A stretch of 15,211 nt of DNA, taken from Dehalococcoidia bacterium. GTDB lineage: Bacteria > Chloroflexota > Dehalococcoidia > GIF9 > AB-539-J10. The notes under the pieces are model-generated. The model saw nothing but the letters and a program-made list of their open reading frames with translations, made no database searches and was not told the DNA's origin. The position numbers and the translations under genes were made by a program. The DNA is taken from positions 1 through 15,211 of the forward strand of contig JAUVXS010000024.1 of the NCBI GenBank assembly GCA_030603485.1. The letters are read 5' to 3'. Below, in pieces: positions 1-6,142 of the stretch. Within the stretch, counting starts at the first letter, position 1. Each line of letters begins with the position of its first letter.

Positions 1-982
1 TGTCGTCGCCTTGTATCAGTTGCAGATAATCCACAATGATCAGGTCGATGCCGCGTTCGAAGTGAAGTCGCCGTGCCTTGCTCCTTATATCTACAACCCG
101 AAGCATAGGAGAATCATCAATATAAATCGGCGCCTCGGATAGGATCCCGCTAGCTTCCATGATTTTTACCTCATCATTCTCACTAAAGCGTCCCAACCTT
201 ATACGCTCAGAATCTACCCTTGATTCACTACCGAGAAACCTTTGCACTACTGCCTCTCGAGACATCTCCAAACTGAATAGCGCAATGCAAGCCTTTTGGT
301 TAATAGCGGCATTCCTGGTAACATTTAGAGCTAAACTAGTCTTACCCAGACTAGTCTTGGCGGCTAAAACGATTAAGTCAGTCTTCTGCAACCCCCCCAA
401 AGAATTGTCCAAGGCGGTGAAGCCGGTTAGAACATAAGGTACTTCCCCTTCCCTAAGCGTAGTAGGCTGCCCAGCTTCCTCAAAATATTGACCTAAAGCC
501 TCACGAATTGGAATAAGGCCTCGAAGACCCTGCCTGGCTCGCACTTTAAACAGGATGTCTTCAGCGTCATTGAGGCTACTTTCCACATCTGGGCCAGCGT
601 CATATCCGATGGCTGCAATTTGTCCTGCAGCGGTGATAAGTCTCCGCATCATCGCTGTATTGGATACTATCTGGGCATAATGTTCAACATGCAAAGACGT
701 GGGCACAATAGATATCAAATGAGATAAAAAGGCAGCGCCGCCGATTTCCTCTAACCTATTTTGACGAGCAAGCTCATGAGCCACCGTAATCTGATTTATG
801 GCTTCATTGCGTTGATAAAGAGAGAGACAAGCATGGTAAATCACCCGATTTGTTTCTGAAAAAAAATCCTCGGGCTTGAGGGAAGCGGCAATTTTCAATA
901 TGGCATCAGGGTCAATAAGCAGAGACCCAATTACTGCCTCCTCAGCTTCAATATCGTGGGGTGGTAATTTTTCCTCTGCCAT
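1..982 (-). CDS. dnaB: Replicative DNA helicase DnaB (3' end cut by window edge)
   Basis: Hexameric replicative helicase that unwinds DNA ahead of the replication fork and recruits primase. The minus-strand frame from ATG at 982-980 is open for 327 codons to the window edge; a full DnaB is about 450 residues, so roughly the last quarter is missing. The N-terminal domain begins MAEEKLPPHDIEAEEAVIGS, a typical DnaB opening. The RecA-like ATPase core shows Walker A AAKTSLGKT (about residues 207-215), the stretch ALFSLEMS that follows it in DnaB proteins, and Walker B LIIVDYLQLI ending just before the edge (Asp about 318). The start lies 2 nt past the rplI stop, so translation is probably coupled to L9, and its upstream region is the purine-rich L9 repeat rather than a clear Shine-Dalgarno. 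No frame break is visible. Identification is secure. Confidence 0.95.
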   Translation of the reverse strand, partial: MAEEKLPPHDIEAEEAVIGSLLIDPDAILKIAASLKPEDFFSETNRVIYHACLSLYQRNEAINQITVAHELARQNRLEEIGGAAFLSHLISIVPTSLHVEHYAQIVSNTAMMRRLITAAGQIAAIGYDAGPDVESSLNDAEDILFKVRARQGLRGLIPIREALGQYFEEAGQPTTLREGEVPYVLTGFTALDNSLGGLQKTDLIVLAAKTSLGKTSLALNVTRNAAINQKACIALFSLEMSREAVVQRFLGSESRVDSERIRLGRFSENDEVKIMEASGILSEAPIYIDDSPMLRVVDIRSKARRLHFERGIDLIIVDYLQLIQGDD

Positions 983-984
983 GC

Positions 985-1587
985 CTAATCTTTCTCTGTC
1001 TCTTTCTCTGTCTCTTTCTCTGTCTCTGCCTTCTTCTCTGCTTTCTTCTCTTTCTCTTTCTCTGCCTCTGCCTTTTTCTCTGTCTTTTTCCCTTTCTCTT
1101 TCTCTGCCTCTGCCTTTTTCTCTGTCTTTTTCCCTTTCTCTTTCTCCTCCTCGATAACCACTGTAATTTGCGGATTAAGGTCGCTGGCTAACTTAACGGC
1201 TACTTCATAGCTGCCTGTTTTGCGTAAAGATTTCTCTATGTCTATCTTCTTTTTATCAATAACAGAACCTGTGGCCTGACTTAATTCTTCAGCTACGTCG
1301 GCAGCGGTAATAGAGCCAAACAAGCGTTCTCCGGCACCCATGCGAGCTTTAAAACGAATTTCCTTTCCCTCAATTTGCTGAGCCAGTTCAACCAGTTTAT
1401 CTCGGTCAATATCTTCCTCAAGTCTCTCCTCTTCTAGCTTGGACTCTACTTGCTTAATGACCATGGGAGTGGCTACCAAAGCTAAACCATGAGGCAAAAG
1501 GAAATTCCTGGCATAGCCTTTGCTTACCTCTTTTATCTCTCCAGCCTTTCCCTTTCCAGGGAGGTCCTCTAGCAAAACAACTTTCAT
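985..1587 (-). CDS. rplI: 50S ribosomal protein L9 with a repetitive charged C-terminal tail
   Basis: L9 of the large ribosomal subunit. Residues 1-29 (MKVVLLEDLPGKGKAGEIKE, then VSKGYARNFL) carry the canonical L9 N-domain signature. The C-domain runs to about residue 145 (GERLFGSITAADVAEEL, then DLNPQITVVIEEE). Typical L9 is about 148 residues; this one has 200. The extra 53 residues are three 14-residue Lys/Glu repeats (148-161, 162-175, 176-189) followed by short EKET units (190-200). GAGG sits about 7 nt before the ATG, inside a repeat-like spacer that also contains the trxB stop. It lies in an operon between trxB (17-nt gap) and dnaB (2-nt gap). The core identification is certain; the tail has no known role that I can name. 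Confidence 0.96.
   Translation of the reverse strand: MKVVLLEDLPGKGKAGEIKEVSKGYARNFLLPHGLALVATPMVIKQVESKLEEERLEEDIDRDKLVELAQQIEGKEIRFKARMGAGERLFGSITAADVAEELSQATGSVIDKKKIDIEKSLRKTGSYEVAVKLASDLNPQITVVIEEEKEKGKKTEKKAEAEKEKGKKTEKKAEAEKEKEKKAEKKAETEKETEKETEKD
988..1146 (-). repeat. In-frame tandem repeats encoding the L9 tail
   Basis: Three consecutive 42-bp units (1021-1146) encode 14 residues each of the type EKEKGKKTEKKAEA. The two promoter-proximal units encode identical peptides and look identical or nearly so as DNA; the third is diverged. A 12-bp unit encoding EKET follows (988-1020). On the plus strand this is an almost pure pyrimidine tract of about 160 bp. Both unit lengths are multiples of three, so copy-number change would lengthen or shorten L9 without a frameshift. 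The tract also forms the region immediately upstream of the dnaB start. Confidence 0.9.
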
Positions 1588-1588
1588 A

Positions 1589-1615
1589 AAATTCCTCGCT
1601 TCTCTCAGAATGACA
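1589..1615 (-). repeat. Half-copy of an interspersed repeat spanning the trxB stop and rplI RBS
   Basis: Read on the minus strand this begins TGTCATTCTGAGAGAAGCGA and continues GGAATTT. It resembles the left arm of the 58-bp palindromic element at 3873-3930 (TGTCATTCTGACCC, then GAACGAAGTGAAG). The copy supplies the last codons and TGA stop of trxB and the GAGG Shine-Dalgarno of rplI. That it derives from a mobile or REP-like repeat is inference from two partial copies in 15 kb. Confidence 0.5.
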
Positions 1616-2522
1616 GAAATCTCTCTGCCGACATAGCAGCAGTAGCGCCGTCTCCAGCAGCAGTTATCGCCTGCCTGGCTGAATTATGGCGGACATCTCC
1701 AGCAGCAAATATTCCTGGAATCCTCGTTTCCATGATTTCATTGGTGATTATGTAGCCTCCTTCGTCCAAAGGCAACAATCCACGCCACTGAGCACTATTG
1801 GGCTCTGAGCCGATAGCCACAAAAACACCTGCTAGCTCTAATATTGATATTTTAGCATTTTTGGTGCTTTTTAGCATCAGTTGCTTGACTACCCCATCAC
1901 CCTCAATTTGGGTTACTAGAGTATCCCAGATAAACTCTATCTTTGGCTCGACCATAGCTCTTTCCTGAATTATCTTGTTGGCTCGAAGTTGGCTGCGACG
2001 GTGGATAACCTTAACCGAGGAAGCAAACTTGCTCAAATAGAGAGCATCAGTGATGGCGGCATCGCCGCCACCTATTACAGCCACTGTTTTGTCTTTGAAT
2101 AAAGGGCCGTCACAGGTAGCACAATATGATACTCCCTTGCCTACAAATTCATCTTCTCCAGGCACGCCCAGTTTACGAAATTGCGAGCCAGAGGCAATGA
2201 TTATCGACTCAGCTGCAAAATCGCCTTCGCTGGTGCTGACCAGATTATGCCTCTGGCTGGGCACTGCTTTGGTAACCTCGGCAAGCAAAGTTTCCAACCC
2301 ATAGCTAGTGGCTTGCTCATGGATAAGTTGTCCTAAATCAATACCTGAGATACCCTTGGGAAAGCCAGGGTAATTCTCCACTCGCTCAGCGTTAGTTATT
2401 TGCCCGCCAATTATTCCCTTTTCGATAAGCAAAGTATTGAACCTTGAGCGGGCGGAATATAGCCCGGCTGTGAGTCCCGCCGGCCCACCACCAATTATGA
2501 CTACATGGTAATTGTTATTCAC
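1605..2522 (-). CDS. trxB: Thioredoxin-disulfide reductase
   Basis: NADPH- and FAD-dependent flavoenzyme that reduces thioredoxin in the cytoplasm. At 305 residues it has the normal low-molecular-weight TrxR length. Visible in order: FAD-binding GGGPAGLTAG (11-20); the GQITNAERVENYPGF stretch near residues 40-54; redox-active CATC (Cys134, Cys137); the NADPH-binding GGGDAA (151-156) with HRR (174-176), which favours NADPH; and the closing FAD motif GIFAAGDVR (270-278). The start is GTG at 2522-2520: the only nearby ATG is out of frame, and a GGAG lies about 20 nt upstream, so initiation may be coupled to the small ORF before it. rplI follows after 17 nt. The C-terminal residues LSF and the stop fall in a repeat-like segment. 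Confidence 0.96.
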   Translation of the reverse strand: MNNNYHVVIIGGGPAGLTAGLYSARSRFNTLLIEKGIIGGQITNAERVENYPGFPKGISGIDLGQLIHEQATSYGLETLLAEVTKAVPSQRHNLVSTSEGDFAAESIIIASGSQFRKLGVPGEDEFVGKGVSYCATCDGPLFKDKTVAVIGGGDAAITDALYLSKFASSVKVIHRRSQLRANKIIQERAMVEPKIEFIWDTLVTQIEGDGVVKQLMLKSTKNAKISILELAGVFVAIGSEPNSAQWRGLLPLDEGGYIITNEIMETRIPGIFAAGDVRHNSARQAITAAGDGATAAMSAERFLSF

Positions 2523-2531
2523 AGCTTTAAT

Positions 2532-2693
2532 TTATAGCCACTCCTTCCCAAAGGTCACAGCATCCCCCCACCTGGCCAGAAACCTGCCCTCCACAGAGAT
2601 TTGAGTAAATTCGCACAAATTAGGACAAGCTCTACACCAATTAATTATACCATCGACTTTTACCTTTAGGTTGGAAATGCCCACTCTAACCAC
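2532..2693 (-). CDS. Small Cys-rich protein, unknown function
   Basis: A 53-residue frame starting at GTG (2693-2691), overlapping the stop of the M20 gene by 8 nt and ending 9 nt before trxB. A TTG at 2720-2718 would add nine residues. I do not recognise the family. The peptide contains WCRACPNLC, giving a C-x2-C-x3-C pattern in which WCRAC superficially resembles the thioredoxin WCGPC site, but 53 residues is too short for a thioredoxin fold. Supporting it as real: it fills the gap between two co-directional genes, has a coupled start, and has a non-repetitive, protein-like composition ending FGKEWL. Against it: there is no clear Shine-Dalgarno and I know of no homologue. It could bind a metal or be a redox partner of TrxB, which is speculation. 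Confidence 0.45.
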   Translation of the reverse strand: MVRVGISNLKVKVDGIINWCRACPNLCEFTQISVEGRFLARWGDAVTFGKEWL

Positions 2694-3852
2694 GGTAGAA
2701 CTCTTGCCTAATCTTATCAAGCATTCCTGGCTGGAGTATATCTGCCACAGTCATAGCCATTGCCCTGGCTGCATCCGTTAAGCCCTCGTGTCCCGTTTCA
2801 GAGGCGGCTGCATAAGCAAACTCCTGTGTATGTATTAGCACCTCAGGCGAAGCTATGGCTATCATAGGATGTATGCTTGGTACCACTTGACTGACGTTTC
2901 CCATATCTGTGCTGCCAAAGCCAAAGCCAGGGCTGAAAGCTTCGACACGTCGTCCCAGCGATTCTAGATTTTGGCTAAATAACTGAGCCAAAGTGGCATT
3001 ATTTTTCATCGGAGCATAAGTCTTGTCTTTCCATCTATATTCTAATCTTGCCCCGCTAGCTATAGATGCTCCCGTAAAACAATTTAGAACCTTGTCGTTC
3101 AACTCAGCAAGATAATCATCATCTGGAGCACGTATCATAAACAGAGCAGCACTATGAGCAGGCACTACATTGGGTGCTTCACCTCCATCAGTAATTATGC
3201 CATGGATGCGTGCCTCCCCCTTTATGTGTTGGCGCAATGAATTTATAGCAGTGAAAGCTAAAATCATAGCTTCAAGGGCATTTATACCCTTGTGGGGTTG
3301 GGCAGCGGCGTGAGCTGACCTACCAAAAAATTCCACCTCCAAGGAGCTACAGGCAAGTGCCTGTATGGTTACCATGTTTCGGCTACCGGGATGCACTATC
3401 ATAGCCACGTCTATTTCTTTGAAGACTCCGGCTTTTACCATATCTATCTTGCCACCGAAGACTTCCTCTCCAGGAGCACCCAGAACCACAACACTGCCTC
3501 CTGACTGGTCAATGATAGATTTACTGGCCACAGCAGCACCGACTGCCGAAGTAGCTATTATGTTATGCCCACATCCATGTCCTATTTCGGGCAAAGCATC
3601 ATATTCGGCAAGCAGGGCTATCCTTGGGCTCCCCTGGCCATATGTCGCTCGAAAGGCTGTAGCCAAGTCGGCAATGCCTCGCTCTACCCGAAATCCACTG
3701 TCTTCAAGGTAGCTAGTAAGCCAAGCCGACGCCTTATCCTCCTGGAAGCCCAACTCAGGGTTATCATGGATATTAATGCTCAACTGGATAAGCTGATTCC
3801 TTTGTAATTCGACGCTATCTTTTATCTTTAGCTTCAGTTTTTCTGTCTCCAA
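2686..3852 (-). CDS. M20-family amidohydrolase / metallopeptidase (M20D, aminoacylase-like)
   Basis: Predicted zinc-dependent cytoplasmic hydrolase that cleaves an amide bond, for example an N-acyl amino acid, a dipeptide or a p-aminobenzoyl-glutamate-type substrate; the exact substrate cannot be read from sequence. It has 388 residues, the usual length. Family marks: LAEYDALPEIGHGCGHN (81-97) with the HGCGH metal-binding segment, GAPGEEVFGGK (125-135) with the Glu-Glu pair (129-130) expected at the active site, HPG (154-156), the lid-domain stretch FFGRSAHAAAQPHKGINALEA (175-195), and a late His in VLIHTQEF (338-345). The start is taken as TTG 3852-3850 because no ATG or GTG fits the N-terminus (NIHDNPELGFQE begins at residue 27); an AGGGAG lies about 12 nt upstream. 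It is first in the minus-strand operon leading to trxB-rplI-dnaB, and its link to that set is positional only. Confidence 0.85.
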   Translation of the reverse strand: METEKLKLKIKDSVELQRNQLIQLSINIHDNPELGFQEDKASAWLTSYLEDSGFRVERGIADLATAFRATYGQGSPRIALLAEYDALPEIGHGCGHNIIATSAVGAAVASKSIIDQSGGSVVVLGAPGEEVFGGKIDMVKAGVFKEIDVAMIVHPGSRNMVTIQALACSSLEVEFFGRSAHAAAQPHKGINALEAMILAFTAINSLRQHIKGEARIHGIITDGGEAPNVVPAHSAALFMIRAPDDDYLAELNDKVLNCFTGASIASGARLEYRWKDKTYAPMKNNATLAQLFSQNLESLGRRVEAFSPGFGFGSTDMGNVSQVVPSIHPMIAIASPEVLIHTQEFAYAAASETGHEGLTDAARAMAMTVADILQPGMLDKIRQEFYRG

Positions 3853-3872
3853 GGCTGTTTAGCACTCCCTTC

Positions 3873-3930
3873 TGTCATTCTGACCCTGAACGAAGTGAAG
3901 GGGAAGAATCTCATTCCGCTCAGGGTGACA
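3873..3930. repeat. 58-bp imperfect palindromic repeat in the divergent intergenic region
   Basis: The left arm begins TGTCATTCTGACCCTGAACG; the right arm read on the other strand begins TGTCACCCTGAGCGG. The arms share the TGTCA-YYCTGA core and would form a long imperfect hairpin in RNA from either strand. It lies between the M20 gene and yceD, in the probable 5' leader of the minus-strand operon. A related half-copy is at 1589-1615. I recall similar TGTCATTCTGAGCGAAGCGA-type repeats scattered in many bacterial genomes, but copy number in this genome cannot be checked here. Confidence 0.65.
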
Positions 3931-3956
3931 AAATAATCGTTTTCTATTTCCAAAAC

Positions 3957-3985
3957 TTGAACCTCTTATAAATAGTTATTATACT
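3957..3985 (+). promoter_or_regulatory. Sigma-70 promoter of the yceD-rpmF-fabD-nusB operon
   Basis: TTGAAC (3957-3962) and TATACT (3980-3985) are separated by exactly 17 nt, each matching the vegetative consensus at 5 of 6 positions. The predicted transcription start is about 3992, leaving a leader of roughly 27 nt before the yceD ATG. Confidence 0.75.
3978..3983 (-). promoter_or_regulatory. Candidate -10 box for the minus-strand operon, overlapping the plus-strand -10
   Basis: The minus strand reads a perfect TATAAT here, but the best -35 at suitable spacing is poor (for example TAGAAC about 18 nt upstream). If used, transcription would start near 3971 and the M20 leader of about 120 nt would contain the palindromic repeat. 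The two divergent -10 boxes would share bases and be mutually exclusive. Confidence 0.35.
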
Positions 3986-4018
3986 TTGTACTGGATCTAA
4001 AGTTCTAGGCTATGACAG

Positions 4019-4474
4019 ATGGAAAGAGAACCTCTGAAGGCTTTGATAAATGTAGCTCAGTTGCTGAAAGAGCCTGTTGGCTCTAGCCAAAGACATGATA
4101 TAACTGGGATAATTAATGAGGAAGTTGAAGGTTTTGTTGAAGGAAAGGCAAAGGTGATTCATCTCAATCGGGGAGTCTTAGTTCAGTGTAAATTCACTGC
4201 TGAGGTAAAACTCATATGCAGCCGCTGCCTTGATACATTCTTATTCCCTATAAGTTTCACTGCTGAAGAAGAATTTCTTCCCATATCTGATGTGTCTGGT
4301 GATTCAGCACTCTCCTCGCCGGAACAATCGGAAGAGTTCATTATTGATGATAAAAATACACTTGACCTGGGCGAGTTAATACGGCAATATACTTTGTTAA
4401 ATTTGCCCATGAAACCCCTGTGTCGACCTGACTGCCCAGGAATAAAGGAGGCGAATTCACATGGCATTACCTAA
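4019..4474 (+). CDS. yceD: YceD / DUF177 family protein
   Basis: Member of the YceD (DUF177) family, conserved beside rpmF and associated with ribosome or large-subunit RNA maturation; its exact reaction is not established. The protein has 151 residues, normal for the family. The opening includes INVAQLLKEPVGS (10-22), typical of bacterial DUF177. A probable metal-binding set is visible: LICSRCLDTF (Cys67, Cys70) and PLCRPDCPGI (Cys135, Cys139). The start is the first ATG after an in-frame TGA six nt upstream, and no good Shine-Dalgarno precedes it. The last 14 nt overlap rpmF, so the two are translationally coupled. It is the first gene of the rpmF-fabD-nusB operon. Confidence 0.9.
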   Translation: MEREPLKALINVAQLLKEPVGSSQRHDITGIINEEVEGFVEGKAKVIHLNRGVLVQCKFTAEVKLICSRCLDTFLFPISFTAEEEFLPISDVSGDSALSSPEQSEEFIIDDKNTLDLGELIRQYTLLNLPMKPLCRPDCPGIKEANSHGIT

Positions 4475-4652
4475 GAAAAAATACGCTAAATCACGCCAGG
4501 GAAAGAGGCGCAGCCATCTTAAACTAACTCTGCCTGCTATGGATGTGTGCCCACATTGTCACAGTTCTAAGTTATCTCACCGTGTTTGCCCCAACTGTGG
4601 CTGGTACGATGATAGAGAAGTAATTGAGGTCAAGCCCGCCAAAAAGAAATAG
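4461..4652 (+). CDS. rpmF: 50S ribosomal protein L32
   Basis: Small zinc-ribbon ribosomal protein of 63 residues. It begins MALPKKKYAKSRQGKRRSH, the standard L32 N-terminus, and carries a four-Cys zinc site CPHC (31-34) and CPNC (44-47), so this is the zinc-binding paralogue type rather than the Cys-less form. A full AAGGAGG Shine-Dalgarno lies inside the end of yceD about 10 nt upstream of the ATG. In many bacteria rpmF leads into plsX-fabH-fabD; here fabD follows directly after 5 nt and plsX and fabH are absent from this spot. Confidence 0.97.
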   Translation: MALPKKKYAKSRQGKRRSHLKLTLPAMDVCPHCHSSKLSHRVCPNCGWYDDREVIEVKPAKKK

Positions 4653-4657
4653 TTAGC

Positions 4658-5605
4658 ATGGCCGAGTTATCCAAGGTAGCCCATATTTTCCCCGGGCAAG
4701 GCTCTCAAAGCACTGGCATGGGGTTAGACCTGTATAACAGCTATGCTTCAGCCAGAGAAGTATTTGATGAAGCTGACGCTTCTTTGGGCTTTCCCCTCTC
4801 CCGTTTATGTTTTGAAGGTCCAGATGAGGAATTGACCAAGACGCATAACGTCCAGCCAGCGATACTAGTTACCAGCATTGCCTGCCTTCAAGCGCTTGAA
4901 GAGGCAGCTATAGCTAACTTTCCTTCTCCCGCTTTTGTTGCTGGGCACAGTTTAGGCGAATATACCGCTCTGGTTGCTGCTGGTGTACTGGGCCTGGCCG
5001 ATGCTGTTTTGCTTGTTAGGGAAAGAGGTAGATTAATGTATGAAGCCGGGCTAAAAAAGCCCGGGAGCATGCTGGCTGTAATAGGGCTTGATGAAGAAAC
5101 AGTTAAAGATATAAGCCTCCATAGTGGAACTGAAATTTCCAATATAAACTGTCCCGGGCAAATTGTGATTAGTGGTGCCGCCCAAGCTTTGGCTGAGGCT
5201 GATAAACTAACCAGAACAAAAGGTGCTCGTGCTATTCCTTTGAGGGTTAGCGGGGCTTTTCATTCTGCCTTAATGGAGCCAATCATAGCTGAATTCAGTA
5301 AAATCGTCTCGAGCTTTGAGTTCTGCCCACCAGCCATCCCCATAATATCCAATGTGACTGCTCGGCCGTTAACCGACATTGATTCGCTAAAAGAAGAGCT
5401 GGTGAAGCAGCTTCGTAATTGCATCCAATGGCAAGGGTCGGTGGAATATATGATGCTTAGCGGGGTCACCACCTTTTATGAGATAGGTCCCGGGAGAGTG
5501 CTTAGCGGTTTAATCAGGCGAATCAATTCAGAACTCCAAACTTTCAATATATCAGGAATTGAGGATATCGCACAGCTAGCAGGTAAAGAGAGTCCAACTA
5601 ACTAA
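4658..5605 (+). CDS. fabD: Malonyl-CoA:ACP transacylase
   Basis: Transfers malonyl from CoA to acyl carrier protein, the loading step of type II fatty acid synthesis in the cytoplasm. At 315 residues it is the usual size. Motifs: FPGQGSQSTGMG (11-22); nucleophile elbow GHSLGEY with Ser98; Arg/Glu-rich RERGRLM (121-127); substrate-contacting NCPGQIVISG (164-173); catalytic His202 in GAFHSALM; and IGPGRVLSGL near the C-terminus. The start is 5 nt after rpmF with no strong Shine-Dalgarno, suggesting coupled translation. The stop overlaps the nusB start in TAATG. Its presence with rpmF ties lipid synthesis to ribosome production, as in other bacteria. Confidence 0.96.
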   Translation: MAELSKVAHIFPGQGSQSTGMGLDLYNSYASAREVFDEADASLGFPLSRLCFEGPDEELTKTHNVQPAILVTSIACLQALEEAAIANFPSPAFVAGHSLGEYTALVAAGVLGLADAVLLVRERGRLMYEAGLKKPGSMLAVIGLDEETVKDISLHSGTEISNINCPGQIVISGAAQALAEADKLTRTKGARAIPLRVSGAFHSALMEPIIAEFSKIVSSFEFCPPAIPIISNVTARPLTDIDSLKEELVKQLRNCIQWQGSVEYMMLSGVTTFYEIGPGRVLSGLIRRINSELQTFNISGIEDIAQLAGKESPTN

Positions 5606-6021
5606 TGGCTGGTATCAGGCGACAGGCAAGAATCGCTGCTCTCCAGGCGCTTTATGGGCTTGATTGCACGAAACATAAGGTGGAGGAAGCTTTAGCTCGC
5701 TTAAGAGCAGGTGAAACACTGGCTCAAGAGGCACTTAACTTTAGTGAGGAGCTTGTGAAAGGAGTGCTACAGAACAAATCTGAGCTTGATGCTCTCATTA
5801 AAAAATTTGCCCCTGCCTTCCCCCCAGAACAGATGTCTATCATCGATAGAAATATTTTGCGCCTGGCTATTTTCGAAATTCTATTTAGTGATAAAACTCC
5901 ATTTAAGGTAGCTATAAATGAGGCTATAGAGTTAGCCAAGGAATTCGGAAGCGATTCTTCCCCCCGGTTAATCAACGGAGTATTGGGCTCAATAACAACT
6001 GAACGTGGCGTAGAACAATAA
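5605..6021 (+). CDS. nusB: Transcription antitermination factor NusB
   Basis: RNA-binding factor that works with NusE (S10) in antitermination of rRNA operons. At 138 residues it has the family length. Typical features are the N-terminal basic segment RRQARIAALQALYGLD (5-20) and the central helix DRNILRLAIFEILF (81-94), followed by TPFKVAINEAIELAKEFGSDSSPRLINGVLG, the most conserved NusB stretch. The ATG shares one base with the fabD stop, so translation is coupled. No clear terminator follows in the 103 nt before the next promoter, so some read-through into the sigma-54 gene is possible. Confidence 0.96.
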   Translation: MAGIRRQARIAALQALYGLDCTKHKVEEALARLRAGETLAQEALNFSEELVKGVLQNKSELDALIKKFAPAFPPEQMSIIDRNILRLAIFEILFSDKTPFKVAINEAIELAKEFGSDSSPRLINGVLGSITTERGVEQ

Positions 6022-6104
6022 AGCCTCACTAAGGGACGTGAAAGCCTTGTCTGCTCTCTGATAACCTCCTAACCGGGGTGATATCCCATAAAAGATAAAT
6101 TTTC

Positions 6105-6142
6105 TTGACAATATAGTCCATATAGTGTACAATTATTATACA
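6105..6142 (+). promoter_or_regulatory. Near-consensus sigma-70 promoter giving a leaderless rpoN-like mRNA
   Basis: TTGACA (6105-6110, 6 of 6) and TACAAT (6128-6133, 5 of 6) are separated by 17 nt. The predicted start of transcription is about 6140-6143, coinciding with the ATG at 6143. A 17-nt near-palindrome (TGTACAAT-T-ATTATACA, one mismatch) covers the -10 and start and could be an operator for autoregulation (inference). Confidence 0.75.

Noticed and set aside
876..1191. Plus-strand open frames full of Ser/Leu or Phe/Leu over the repeat tract
   Set aside because: They are antisense to the rplI tail and dnaB start, arise from the pyrimidine-rich repeat and have no protein-like composition.
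6061..6070. ACCTCCT sequence identical to an anti-Shine-Dalgarno core in the nusB-rpoN gap
   Set aside because: It is only seven bases, with no 16S rRNA context or structure around it; most likely chance.
6022..6104. Possible terminator after nusB
   Set aside because: Only 4-5-bp weak stems without a T-tract are visible; not a credible intrinsic terminator.
6125..6142. GTG at 6125 as the start of the sigma-54 gene
   Set aside because: It lies upstream of the -10 of the consensus promoter, has no Shine-Dalgarno and adds only YNYYT residues encoded by promoter sequence.
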